Shown: positions 8,346 through 17,178 of the stretch, in pieces
How the letters are laid out: each line of letters opens with the position of its first letter
Numbering within the stretch: the stretch's first letter is position 1
Assembly: GCA_963769255.1 (NCBI GenBank)
Contig: CAVYKV010000001.1
Span: 3,614,164-3,678,163, forward strand
Source: JAKACA01 sp963769255
GTDB lineage: Bacteria; Actinomycetota; Acidimicrobiia; Acidimicrobiales; Bog-793
Length of the DNA stretch: 64,000 nucleotides
Direction of reading: 5' to 3'
The notes under the pieces: model-generated
Told to the model about the DNA's origin: nothing
Database searches by the model: none
The model's input: the letters and a program-made list of their open reading frames with translations, nothing else
Translations under genes and position numbers: made by a program

Positions 8346-9842
8346 CGACGATGGCGCCGTCCGAGCGCACCGGCGCAGTCGCCACGGGGTTCGAACGGCC
8401 AGCGGACGCCACCGCCCGGAAGCCGGTCTCCAGCGAGCCCCTCCTCGAGATCCGCGGTCTCTCCGTCGACTACGGCGTGGGAGCCGGCGCCGTGCACGCC
8501 GTCGACTCGGTCGACCTCGTCGTGCACCGGGGCGAGGCGCTCGGCGTCGCCGGCGAGAGCGGATCCGGCAAGTCGACGCTCGTGCACGCCGTGACCCGCC
8601 TCCTGCGGCCGCCCGCCGAGGTCACGAAGGGGCAGGTTCGGTACCACGCCAGGGGTTCCTCGGGCGAGGACGCCGGCCCGGTCGACGTCCTGACGCTCTC
8701 GAAGCGCGAGCTCCGTCGCTATCGCTGGGAGGAAGTGGCAGTCGTCTTCCAGAGCGCCATGAACGCTCTCAACCCTGTCATCGACGTCCGGACCCAGCTC
8801 GTTGACTCCATTCGCGCCCACCGACCGTCGATGAGCCGGCAGGCCCAGACCGCCCGTGCCGCCGAGCTCCTCGAGCTCGTCGGAGTGAGCGCCGACCGCC
8901 TGCGGAGCTTTCCCCACCAGCTGTCCGGTGGAATGCGCCAGCGTGTCATGATCGCCATGGCCCTCGCGCTCGGTCCGGAGCTCGTCCTCATGGACGAGCC
9001 GACGACCGCCCTCGACGTCGTGACGCAGCGGCAGATCCTCGAGAAAATCGAAGATCTGCCGCGCTGAATTCGGCTTCGCCACCGTCTTCATCACCCACGA
9101 CCTGTCGCTCCTGCTCGACATCGCCGACACGATCGCCATCATGTACGCCGGCCGCGTGGTGGAGATCGGCTCGGCCGAGCGGCTCTACCTCGAGCCGGCC
9201 CACCCCTACAGCCAGGGTCTCCTGCGCTCCTTCCCGCCGTTGAGCGGACCGCGGCGCGAGTTGACGGGCATCCCCGGCTTCCCACCGGATCTCCGCGCGC
9301 TGCCACCCGGTTGCCCCTTCGCCCCGCGATGCGCCCACGCCATGGACATCTGCCGGCAGACCTACCCCCCGCAAGTGTCCCTGCTTGGCCCCGGTCACGC
9401 ACCCCACCTCGTCTCCTGCTGGCTGTTCACGGACCAGTCCGCCGACACCGGCCACGCCTCGCCGGCCTTGCGACCTGGCCAGGCGGGTGCCACGAACACT
9501 GCAGCAGCCGAGACGGGGCCAGCCGAGACGGGGCCAGCCGAGACGGGGCCAGCCGAGAGGGGGGCGGGGCCAGCCGAGACGGGGCCAGCCGAGACGGGGC
9601 CAGCCGAGACGGGGCCAGCCGAGACGGGGCCAGCCGAGACGGGGCCAGCCGAGACGGGGCCAGCCGAGACGGGGCCAGCCGAGACGGGGCCAGCCGAGAC
9701 GGGACTCGCCGAGACCGCGTCGGCGGAGACGGGACTCGCCGAGACGGCTCCGCCTGAGGCGGGGCCGGCCGACGAAGGCCCCTCAGGGACCGCTGCGGCA
9801 TCCGAGCGAGCGACACGCCAGAGCGGGGTGTGGGATGCCTGA
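8342..9842 (+). pseudogene. ABC importer ATPase, DppD family, one-base frameshift, with AETGP tail
   Basis: The first frame (GTG 8342 or ATG 8351 to 9067) gives Walker A GESGSGKST, the Q-loop VVFQSAMNALNP, signature LSGGMRQR and Walker B LVLMDEP, then stops. The chain resumes in another frame from 9063: AEFGFATVFITHDLSLLLDIAD (H-loop), the C-terminal family Cys region PFAPRCAHAMDIC, and the end at 9842. Removing one C around 9058-9062 joins IEDLRAEFGFATVF exactly, so this is a single-base insertion. It is either a sequence error or a recent lesion. The C-terminus carries an unusual AETGP pentapeptide array. The end overlaps the next ATPase start by eight bases. Confidence 0.85.
9507..9692 (+). 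repeat. 15-bp minisatellite encoding (AETGP)n
   Basis: Eleven identical 15-bp units (GCCGAGACGGGGCCA): three, then a 21-bp variant unit (AERGAGP), then eight. Degenerate units (AETGL, AETAS, AETGL, AETAP) follow to about 9760. The period is a multiple of three, so all six frames stay open through it. It encodes an acidic, Pro-rich, probably disordered tail on the DppD-type ATPase. Confidence 0.95.
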
Positions 9843-10980
9843 CGAGCGACGGCCCGAGGAGTCGGCGCCGGATACCGCACTTCGGGAAACCACGGACGCC
9901 GTCCTGCGGGCTGAGTCGATCACGAAGCACTACCCGGTGCGAGAGCGGAGCGTGCGCTCGATCGCCCGGCGGCGCTTCGTGCACGCCGTCGACGACGTCT
10001 CCATCGAGCTCTTTCCGGGCACCGCGGTCGCCCTCGTCGGCGAGAGCGGATCCGGCAAGTCGACGTTCGGCAGGCTCGTGGCGAGGCTCGAGCCACCCAC
10101 CTCGGGAACGCTGCTGTTCAAGGGCAAGCCGACCGTCTCGAGGCGGCGGTCTGCGCTGAAGCGCTATCGCTCCGAGGTACAGCTGATCTTCCAGGACCCC
10201 TACGCCTCCCTCAACCCCGTCCACACCGTCGCCTACCATCTCGGCCGGCCGCTTCGCATCCACAAGCTCGCCCGCTCGAAGGACGACCTGCGCCGCGGCG
10301 TGCTAGCACTCCTCGAGCAGGTCCACCTGACGCCGGCCAACCAGGTGATCAACAAGCTTCCCTACGAGCTCTCCGGCGGCCAGCGCCAGCGCGTCGCCAT
10401 CGCCCGTGCCCTCGCCGTGCGCCCGAGCGTGCTCGTCGCCGACGAGCCCGTGTCCATGCTGGACGTGTCCGTTCGGCTCTCCGTTCTCAACCTCCTCTCC
10501 GAGCTCGTCTCGAAGCAGCACCTCGCCCTCCTCTACATCACCCACGACATTGCCTCCGCCCGCTACTTCGCCGAGCGCCTGCTCGTCATGTACGCCGGCC
10601 AGGTGCTGGAGGCAGGCCCGGCCGAAGAGGTCACGCAATCACCGGCGCACCCCTACACGCAGCTACTGGTGTCAGCGGCGCCGGACCCCGACGCCCCACG
10701 CGGCGGCCGCAAGCGGATGCGGGCGGCCGGGGAGAACCCGAGTCTCATCGACCCGCCGAGCGGGTGCCGGTTCCACCCGCGCTGCCCGCATGCCATGCCC
10801 GTGTGCTCCGAACAGCGGCCACCTCACTTCGACATCGGTGAGTCGCACTGGGCCGCGTGCTGGCTGTACGGCGAGCAAGCCTCCGCACAGGCGGTGGCGG
10901 TACCGGATCCCACAGTCATTGAAGGGCAAACACAGGTGGAGCACGTGCCTCAGCGAGGCGGCACGGGCGACAGCGAATGA
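9835..10980 (+). CDS. ABC importer ATPase, DppF/OppF family
   Basis: A 381-residue ATPase. Walker A GESGSGKST is at 69-77, the Q-loop is LIFQDPYASLNP, signature LSGGQRQR is at 179-186, Walker B VLVADEP at 199-205 and the H-loop LLYITHDIASA. The C-terminal oligopeptide-ABC domain ends with CRFHPRCPHAMPVC. All catalytic motifs are intact, unlike the frameshifted partner. The ATG at 9835 overlaps the DppD-like end by eight bases. The stop overlaps a possible ATG of the next gene, but the true start there is probably 11001. Confidence 0.92.
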   Translation: MPDERRPEESAPDTALRETTDAVLRAESITKHYPVRERSVRSIARRRFVHAVDDVSIELFPGTAVALVGESGSGKSTFGRLVARLEPPTSGTLLFKGKPTVSRRRSALKRYRSEVQLIFQDPYASLNPVHTVAYHLGRPLRIHKLARSKDDLRRGVLALLEQVHLTPANQVINKLPYELSGGQRQRVAIARALAVRPSVLVADEPVSMLDVSVRLSVLNLLSELVSKQHLALLYITHDIASARYFAERLLVMYAGQVLEAGPAEEVTQSPAHPYTQLLVSAAPDPDAPRGGRKRMRAAGENPSLIDPPSGCRFHPRCPHAMPVCSEQRPPHFDIGESHWAACWLYGEQASAQAVAVPDPTVIEGQTQVEHVPQRGGTGDSE

Positions 10981-11000
10981 GACAACCAAAGGAGCAGGCA

Positions 11001-12683
11001 ATGCGCAGATTGGGCAGCAGACGAACAGGAGCAGGGCTCGGGGTGTGCCTGCTGGCGGCGGCGATCGTGCTCGCCGCCTGCGGGTCCTCCTCCAGCTCGC
11101 CAGGTGGAGGAGGCTCTAAGGCTGCGAGCGAGATGACCGTCATCGCCGACCCGGCCGGCCCCTTCGCCAACGGCTGGAACCCGTTCTCACTGTCGACCTC
11201 TGCCTACGTGCAGGGTGCCACTGGCATGGTCTATGAGCCCCTCATGCAGTACAACCTCGTGAAGACGGGCCAGATCTATCCCTGGTTGGCCACCTCGTGG
11301 TCCTGGGCGGACGGCGGCAGGCAGCTCGTCGTCCACACCCGCACGGGCGTGAAGTGGTCCGACGGCCAGCCCTTCAGTGCCGCCGACGTCGCCTTCACGT
11401 TCAACCTCATGCACAAGTACCCGGCCCTCGATGTGAACGGCGTGACGTTCTCCGGGGCGACCAACCCGTCGGCGACCGAGGCGATCATCAACTTCCCCAG
11501 CCCCGCCTACACACAGCTGTTCGACATCTCCCAGGTCCTCATCGTCCCCCAGCACATCTGGCAGAGCATCTCGAACCCCGTCACCTACGTCAACGACAGC
11601 CCCGTCGGGACCGGTCCGTACACGGTGAGCACCTTCACGGCGCAGGAGTTCACGCTCGTCGCCAACCCGCACTACTGGCAGGCCGGCCTCCCGAAGATCA
11701 AGACGCTGCACTTCCTGTCCTACGCCTCCAACCCGAGCGCCGGCCTCGAGATCAGCTCGGGGTCGATCGACTGGAACACGGTCTTCATGCCCAACTACCA
11801 GACGGGCTTCGTCAACAAGGACCCGTCGCAGCACTTCGAGTCGGTGTCGCCCATCGGCAACTTCTACATGTGCCCGAACCTCACCGCGTACCCCTTCAGC
11901 AACACGACGGTCCGCAAGGCGCTGAGCGAGGCCATCGACCGCACCACGATCGCCTCCGAAGGTGAGCACGGCTTCTACTTCGCCGACACGAGCGCCACGG
12001 GCCTCTCGCTTCCGCGCTGGCAGAGCTGGCTGGCACCCCAGTACGCCAGCGCAACCGAGAGCTTCAACCCCTCCGGTGCCAAGGCACTCCTCGAGAGCAT
12101 CGGCTTCAAGGCCGGTAGCAACGGCATGCTCGACGAGCCGAACGGCAAGCCGTTCTCGGTCACGATCCTCGGGCCGTCGCCGTACACGGACTGGATGACG
12201 GACGCCCAGCTGATGGCGAGCGAGATGCAGTCGGCCGGTATCTCGGCGACGGTGAGCGGGGTGTCGGTGAGCGCCTGGACGAACGACTACACGGTCGGGA
12301 GCTACCAGCTCACCTTCTGTGGGCAGTTCACGACGAACGACCCGTACTCCATCTACAACTACATGCTGAACAGTGCCCTCTCGGCGCCGATCGGCAAGCC
12401 GGCTACCGGTGACGTCGAGCGCTTCACGAGCTCGGCCGCCAACGCCGCCCTCGCCGCCGCCGCCGCCACGAACAACACCGCACAGCTCGAGAGCGACTAC
12501 GCAACGCTCGAAGGCCTCATGGTGAACGACATCCCGGCCATCCCGCTCTTCAACGGAGGAGCGTGGGCCGGCTACACGACCGTGCACGCCGTCGGGTGGC
12601 CCTCGGCCAGCAACCCGTACGAGGCGAACTCCATGGTGTCGCCATGGGACGAGGTCGTCGTCCTCCGCTTGAGCCCGGCCTGA
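11001..12683 (+). CDS. Extracellular solute-binding lipoprotein, family 5 (DppA/OppA type)
   Basis: A 560-residue lipoprotein. The signal peptide has RR residues, a hydrophobic stretch and lipobox LAAC with Cys27, followed by a Ser/Gly linker. The mature part has WSDGQPFSAADVAFTFNLM, GTGPYTV, and VRKALSEAIDR, all SBP_bac_5 landmarks. ATG 11001 is chosen because AAAGGAG sits at the right spacing upstream; ATG 10977 overlaps the previous stop but lacks such a site. It supplies substrate to the DppB/C/D/F-type importer just upstream. In this sugar-linked locus the ligand may be an oligosaccharide or glycoside rather than a peptide. Confidence 0.92.
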   Translation: MRRLGSRRTGAGLGVCLLAAAIVLAACGSSSSSPGGGGSKAASEMTVIADPAGPFANGWNPFSLSTSAYVQGATGMVYEPLMQYNLVKTGQIYPWLATSWSWADGGRQLVVHTRTGVKWSDGQPFSAADVAFTFNLMHKYPALDVNGVTFSGATNPSATEAIINFPSPAYTQLFDISQVLIVPQHIWQSISNPVTYVNDSPVGTGPYTVSTFTAQEFTLVANPHYWQAGLPKIKTLHFLSYASNPSAGLEISSGSIDWNTVFMPNYQTGFVNKDPSQHFESVSPIGNFYMCPNLTAYPFSNTTVRKALSEAIDRTTIASEGEHGFYFADTSATGLSLPRWQSWLAPQYASATESFNPSGAKALLESIGFKAGSNGMLDEPNGKPFSVTILGPSPYTDWMTDAQLMASEMQSAGISATVSGVSVSAWTNDYTVGSYQLTFCGQFTTNDPYSIYNYMLNSALSAPIGKPATGDVERFTSSAANAALAAAAATNNTAQLESDYATLEGLMVNDIPAIPLFNGGAWAGYTTVHAVGWPSASNPYEANSMVSPWDEVVVLRLSPA

Positions 12684-12702
12684 TGAACGTCGTCCCGCTC
12701 GA

Positions 12703-12738
12703 GGCCCGCCCGGCCGGCACGCGCCGGCCGGGCGGGCC
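12703..12738 (+). terminator. Perfect 16-bp hairpin after the binding-protein gene
   Basis: GGCCCGCCCGGCCGGC (12703-12718), loop ACGC, and its exact reverse complement (12723-12738). There is no following T-run, and the next gene has its own strong AAGGAGG. It is either a partial terminator or a 3' stabiliser that raises binding-protein mRNA above the rest of the operon. Confidence 0.7.
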
Positions 12739-12758
12739 GGGGCGAAGGAGGTCGCGCC

Positions 12759-13926
12759 GTGTCTGACCTGCGTTCAACCGATGTCGTCGACGTCGGCATC
12801 ATCGGGTGCGGCAACATCTTCGAGTCCTACATGCGAGGGCTCCGGCAGCTGGGCTCCGTACGGGTCGTGGGCTGCGCCGACCTCGACCAAGCGCGCGCCG
12901 AGGCGGCCGCCAAGTCCCACGACCTCAGGGCGTACGGCTCGGTCGAAGAGCTCCTGGCCGACGACGCCATCCGCCTCGTCGTGAACATCACGCCGCCGCT
13001 CGCCCACGGCACCGTCACGAAGGCCGCCCTGCAGCAGGGCAAGCACGTCTACGTCGAGAAGCCGATGGCCGCCTCGCTGGCGGAGGCGACCGCCGTGATG
13101 GAGGTCGTCTCCGCCTCGCGAGGGCGTCTCGGCTGCGCACCGGACACGTTCCTCGCCGGCCCCGGCCAGACGGCACGCGCCGCCCTCGACGCCGGCATCG
13201 TCGGAGAGCCGATCGGGGTGTCGGCTGCCATCCCCCACAGCCGCGCCGAGACGTGGCACCCGGACCCGACCTTCCTCTTCCAGGAAGGGGGCGGGCCGCT
13301 CCTCGACATGGGTCCGTACTACGTCGCTGCCCTCGTGAACTGCCTCGGACCCATCGCCTCGGTGACCGGCGTCACCCGCATCGGCGCCAATCCCCGCCTC
13401 GTGACTGCACCGGACCGGCTCGTGGAGTCGGTCACGGTGACGGTGCCGACGCACGCCGTCGCCCTCCTGCGCTTCGTCTCGGGCGCCGTCGGGACCCTCA
13501 CGGCCAGCTTCGACCTCTGGTCGGACCACCTCCCCCATATCGAGATCTATGGCACGGAGGGCATCCTCCGCCTGCCCGACCCCGACCGCTTCGACGGTGA
13601 CGTCCTCGTCAAGCCCAACCGGGGCGACGACTTCGAGCTCGTCGCCCCCGCTCTCCGGCTCGCCAACTGGGCGGCCCCGGGCGGCCGTCTGCGCGGCCTC
13701 GGCGTCGCAGATTCTCGTCGACTCCCTGCGGGGACGACCCCAGCGAACAACCGCCACCGTCGGCTACCACGTCCTCGAAGTGCTCGAGTCGGTGCAGACC
13801 TCGAGCCTCAACGACGCGACGGTCCACCTGACGAGCGTCCCGGCGCGCCCCGAGCCGGTCGCCATCGGAGACCTCGACGGCAAAGCCGTCGCCGCAACGA
13901 ACGAACCAACAGAAGAGAAGGAGTAG
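12759..13926 (+). pseudogene. Gfo/Idh/MocA-family dehydrogenase 2, one-base frameshift near the 3' end
   Basis: From the GTG at 12759 (AAGGAGG at 12745-12751) the frame gives the Rossmann motif DVGIIGCGNI (11-20), VEKP (99-102), the helix GGGPLLDMGPYYVAALVNCLG and most of the C-domain. Near 13690-13712 the family sequence jumps frame: RGLGVAD continues as ILVDSLRGRPQRTTATVGYHV in the +1 frame and ends at 13926. One extra base explains it. Without correction the first frame runs on into the next gene and would mis-annotate as a fusion. The family is the same as 4327-5442 but the sequence is clearly diverged. The substrate is unknown. Confidence 0.8.
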
Positions 13927-13931
13927 CCCCC

Positions 13932-14873
13932 ATGCAGTTCCCCTTCGGTGTCGATCTCATCACGTTCTACGACCCGGGCTTCTGGGACACGGAGGACCGG
14001 GAGGGTTTCGAGAAGCAAGCGCTCGGTGATCCCCGCAAGTTCTGGGACCGCATCGTCGAATCCGTGCTCGAGGCCGGCATCACCGGCGTCGAGCTGACGT
14101 TCCCGCCCGGTAACTGGGAGACGGCCGTGGAGACCTTCGGTTCAGCCGCCGCCTTCTCCGAGCACCTGCAGTCCTCCGGCATCTCGGTCATCAGCGGGTT
14201 CTTCAGCGGGCTCGAGATGCATCCCGACCTCTTCGAGGCCGCCACACAGCGCCAGGTCATCGAGGAGGCCAAGCGATTCTCGGCCTTCCTCTCCGAGAGC
14301 GGCGGCGGCATCCTCGTCTCCGGCATGCCGATGCGGAAGATGGGGCCGCCCGACAACCCGAACTTCGTCGATCTCGAGTACGCCAAGGCCATCGCCGACC
14401 TCATCAACCGAGTCGGCGCCGCCTCCCTCGGGGAGGGTGCCCGCATCGCCCTGCACCCCGAGGTGGGATCGGTTTTCTGCGTGCGTCGCGACATCGACCT
14501 CTTCCTGTCGCTGACCGACCCGGCCTACGTCGACTTCTGCCCGGATACGGCGCACATCTACCTCGGTGGCGTCTCGCCCGTGGAGGTCCTCGCCGACCAC
14601 TACGAGCGAGTGACGGTCGCCCACTGGAAGGACGCCGTCGGCCGCTGGCCGAACAGCGATCTCGCCAACGAGGACCGTTTCGAGCTGGAGGCCAACTACT
14701 TCAAGCGTGTGGGGACGGGCAGCGTCGACTGGCAGGGCTGGGCCGAAGGGCTCGTCAAGGTCGGCTTCGAGGGCTGGGCCATCCTCGAGCTGGACGCCGC
14801 CCGCAATCCGGTGCCAGAGATGACGGCCGCCCGCCAGTTCGTCGAGCAGCTGGCTCCACTCGCCGCCGCCTGA
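13932..14873 (+). CDS. Xylose-isomerase-like TIM-barrel sugar isomerase/epimerase 2
   Basis: A 313-residue protein beginning MQFPFGVDLITFYDPGFW, with GAGGAG-like SD (GAAGGAG, 13916-13922) overlapping the end of the dehydrogenase. Metal-site-like positions are ARIALHPEVGSVF (His, Glu), VDFCPDTAHIYLGG (Asp, His), VAHWKDAV (His, Asp) and GWAILELD (Glu). These fit the inosose dehydratase/isomerase (IolE/IolI-like) branch, which is suggestive of polyol or inositol catabolism but not proof. It is the last gene of the locus. The reach of the DUF664 gene downstream is separate, with its own -10 box. Confidence 0.85.
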   Translation: MQFPFGVDLITFYDPGFWDTEDREGFEKQALGDPRKFWDRIVESVLEAGITGVELTFPPGNWETAVETFGSAAAFSEHLQSSGISVISGFFSGLEMHPDLFEAATQRQVIEEAKRFSAFLSESGGGILVSGMPMRKMGPPDNPNFVDLEYAKAIADLINRVGAASLGEGARIALHPEVGSVFCVRRDIDLFLSLTDPAYVDFCPDTAHIYLGGVSPVEVLADHYERVTVAHWKDAVGRWPNSDLANEDRFELEANYFKRVGTGSVDWQGWAEGLVKVGFEGWAILELDAARNPVPEMTAARQFVEQLAPLAAA

Positions 14874-14957
14874 GCGGACTCCCGCCGGGGTCGGAGGCGT
14901 CTCGTCGTCCGTCCCCGGCGCAGACCGCAGCGGGCTCGTCGTGCGGGATCGCCTCGC

Positions 14958-14963
14958 TAGCGT
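14958..14963 (+). promoter_or_regulatory. -10 box of a leaderless gene
   Basis: TAGCGT ends seven bases before the ATG at 14971. There is no Shine-Dalgarno sequence between, which favours leaderless translation. Confidence 0.4.
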
Positions 14964-14970
14964 GGCGGCC

Positions 14971-15498
14971 ATGGTGGAAGACCTCAACGATCCGCGACGT
15001 ACCGAACCGGCCATGACCGGGCTCTCCGAGCGCGAGATGCTGGAGCGTTGGCTGGACTTCCACCGTGTCACGCTGCTGCTGAAATCCGAAGGCCTCGACG
15101 CCGCCCAGCGTACGGCGTGCCCCGTGGCCACCTCGAAGCTCTCGCTCCACGGTCTCGTCCGCCACATGGCCGAGGTCGAGCGCTCCTGGTTCCGGAGGGT
15201 CCTGCAGAGCGAACCGGACGCACCCTTCCTCTGGTACGACCCGTCGGTGGGGAGGGACAGCGAGCTCGTTCCTCTCGACACCGCCGACTGGGAGGCAGAC
15301 GTCGCCGCCTGGCAGGCCGAGTGTGAGGCGAGCCGGCAGGCCGCCGCCGGCCGAAGCCTCGAGGACACCGGCACGACTCGGCGCGGCGACGCCTGCTCAC
15401 TGCGCTGGATCTACGTCCACATGATCGAGGAGTACGCCCGGCACAACGGTCACGCCGACCTCATTCGTGAGCTCGTGGACGGGGCGGTGGGCTGGTAG
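14971..15498 (+). CDS. DUF664/DinB-like protein
   Basis: A 175-residue predicted four-helix-bundle protein of the DinB/mycothiol-transferase superfamily. The landmark segments are LERWLDFHRVTLLLKSEGLD, LHGLVRHMAEVERSWFR (first His ligand) and YVHMIEEYARHNGHADLIRE (the HxxxH metal pair). Members often use mycothiol or bacillithiol; the exact reaction here is unknown. An in-frame GTG at 14941 is possible, but ATG 14971 is preferred because of the -10 spacing and because family members start close to that point. It stands alone between the sugar locus and a hydrolase. Confidence 0.8.
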   Translation: MVEDLNDPRRTEPAMTGLSEREMLERWLDFHRVTLLLKSEGLDAAQRTACPVATSKLSLHGLVRHMAEVERSWFRRVLQSEPDAPFLWYDPSVGRDSELVPLDTADWEADVAAWQAECEASRQAAAGRSLEDTGTTRRGDACSLRWIYVHMIEEYARHNGHADLIRELVDGAVGW

Positions 15499-15693
15499 CT
15501 GGTCGTCGTGGCGGTCTCGCTCGAGCCCCCCAAGGTCTTGGTGGCCACGGATGCTCCGCCCAGGCGTGACCGTTGCAGCGGGACGGCGCCCGGCAATTGC
15601 CATGATGGCGCGCCGGAGCCGGACGGCAGGTGCCAAATTCCGGCGCGCGTGCGATGATCGGCCCGAAAGTGACCGGCGAACCCGGAGGCCGCT

Positions 15694-16500
15694 ATGCCCA
15701 CTGTCACCGCGAACGGCATCGAGATGAACTACGAGGTCCAGGGTGAGGGCGAGCCACTCGTCCTCATCCCGTACCTGGCAGCCGATCAGGCGTGCTACGC
15801 CTTCCAAGTGGCCGAGTACGAGAAGCACCTCCGCTGCTTCTCGGTCGACCTGCGAGGCGCCGGGCTCACGGAAAAGCCGGTGGGAACGTACTCGACGGAG
15901 CTCTTCGCCGACGACATCGCAGCCCTCATGTCAGCCGTGGGACTGGAGTCGGCCCACGTCATGGGGCTCTCCCTCGGGGCGGCGACCGGGATGTGGCTCG
16001 CCGCCAAGTACCCGGAGCGTGTGAGGTCGCTGTCGCTCCACAGCGCTTGGCACCGCACCGACGCCTTCTTGAAGGTCGTCGTCGAGAGCTGGCAGGTGAT
16101 CGCACACGGGCTCGACAGCGTGACGGACATGGTGATCAAGGGAATCTTCCCCTGGTGCTTCACGCCCGAGCTGTACGCCGAACGACCCGAGTACGTCGAC
16201 GCCCTGGCCGATTTCGTGCGCGGCCGTCCCATGCCGCCGGTCGATGCGCTCATGCGGCAGTCGGAGGCCGTGCTCAGCCACGACGCGGCGGATCAGCTCG
16301 CCCGCATCCAGGCGCCGACGCTCGTGACGTTCGGGCGCCACGACATGGTCACCTCGACGCGGTTCGCCGAGCCGCTCATCGACGGGATCGCCGACTCGGA
16401 GCTGATCGTCTTCGAATCCTGCAGCCACGCCCCCATCTACGAGCGCGTGGAGGAATTCAACGAGCGGACACTGGAATTCCTCCAGCGCCACTCCGGTTAG
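15694..16500 (+). CDS. Alpha/beta-hydrolase (3-oxoadipate enol-lactonase-like)
   Basis: A 268-residue alpha/beta-hydrolase. The nucleophile elbow is GLSLG with Ser93. The oxyanion region is VLIPYLAADQ, DLRGAGLTEKP precedes it, the acid is likely in TFGRHDMVT and the catalytic His in SCSHAPIYE. The layout resembles PcaD-type lactonases and related esterases, but the substrate is not determinable. ATG 15694 has GGAGG at 15684-15688. The 195 bases upstream contain no gene I can support. Confidence 0.85.
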   Translation: MPTVTANGIEMNYEVQGEGEPLVLIPYLAADQACYAFQVAEYEKHLRCFSVDLRGAGLTEKPVGTYSTELFADDIAALMSAVGLESAHVMGLSLGAATGMWLAAKYPERVRSLSLHSAWHRTDAFLKVVVESWQVIAHGLDSVTDMVIKGIFPWCFTPELYAERPEYVDALADFVRGRPMPPVDALMRQSEAVLSHDAADQLARIQAPTLVTFGRHDMVTSTRFAEPLIDGIADSELIVFESCSHAPIYERVEEFNERTLEFLQRHSG

Positions 16501-16560
16501 GGCCGTCGGCACTCGGCCCGACCGGCGCCGTCTCCGCAGCTCAGCGCGCCGGTTCGGCGA

Positions 16561-17178
16561 TCAGGTCGACGGGTCGACCGTTCGGCTCACGATCCAGGCG
16601 TGCTTGCCGACCTGCCGTCCCCGCAGGAAGCCGAACTCCTCGAACAGCTCGACCGTGGCGCTGAAGAGGAAGCGCCCCTGAGCCTCTCGGTCGGCCGTCG
16701 TCTCGGAGATGGCCTCCACGAGGCCGCCGCCGGCTGCGGCGATCTGCCCGAGGCCACCGGCGAGGGCGGCCCGTGCGATGCCCCGACCGCGGTGACGCTT
16801 GTCGACGAAGATGCAGGCGATCCGCCAGCGTGCCCGAGGCGGGGGCTCCTTCTCGTACTCGCGACGGTGCTTGAGCCCGAGCTCGTCCGGAGTGCCGTAC
16901 TGGCACCAGCCCTGTGCGAGTCCCCCCTCGTCGAACACGAGGGCGGCCCGCGCCCGGCCCGCCCTGACGAGTTGCTCCTTCAACGTGCGGGGATCGCTGA
17001 CCCCACGCTGGTACTCGGCGTGGTTGCCGATGCACCAGCACCCGCCGTAGATGCCGTTGTTGCGTTCCACCAGGTCGGCGAAGGCGTCCCACGTGGAGAC
17101 GTCGAGCGGCCGAGTCGTGTAGCGGCTCTCGCCCGGTGCGACGGCTACGGGCGACCGCTGTGCCGGGCGGTCAGCCAT
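16561..17178 (-). CDS. GNAT-family N-acetyltransferase
   Basis: A 205-residue protein. The acetyl-CoA-binding core is IACIFVDKRHRGRGIARAAL (motif A, R/Q-x-x-G-x-G/A as RHRGRGIA), with GWCQYGTPDEL preceding and LFEEFGFLRGRQVGKHAW as motif B. The acceptor is unknown. It overlaps the upstream hydrolase by eight bases (17171-17178), so both are one minus-strand operon. A longer frame runs to 17295, but that part lies inside the hydrolase gene and is not used. Confidence 0.8.
   Translation of the reverse strand: MADRPAQRSPVAVAPGESRYTTRPLDVSTWDAFADLVERNNGIYGGCWCIGNHAEYQRGVSDPRTLKEQLVRAGRARAALVFDEGGLAQGWCQYGTPDELGLKHRREYEKEPPPRARWRIACIFVDKRHRGRGIARAALAGGLGQIAAAGGGLVEAISETTADREAQGRFLFSATVELFEEFGFLRGRQVGKHAWIVSRTVDPST

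Noticed and set aside
9507..9760. CRISPR array
   Set aside because: Repeats are contiguous 15-bp coding units without spacers; no cas genes anywhere in the window.
9385..10263. Open frames encoding (PRRGQ)n, (SRDGA)n and (LAPSR)n
   Set aside because: They are the other frames of the 15-bp minisatellite; only the AETGP frame continues the ABC ATPase.
12759..14873. Apparent fusion of a dehydrogenase and a TIM-barrel isomerase (704 codons)
   Set aside because: Produced by a one-base frameshift near 13700; the isomerase has its own SD and ATG at 13932.
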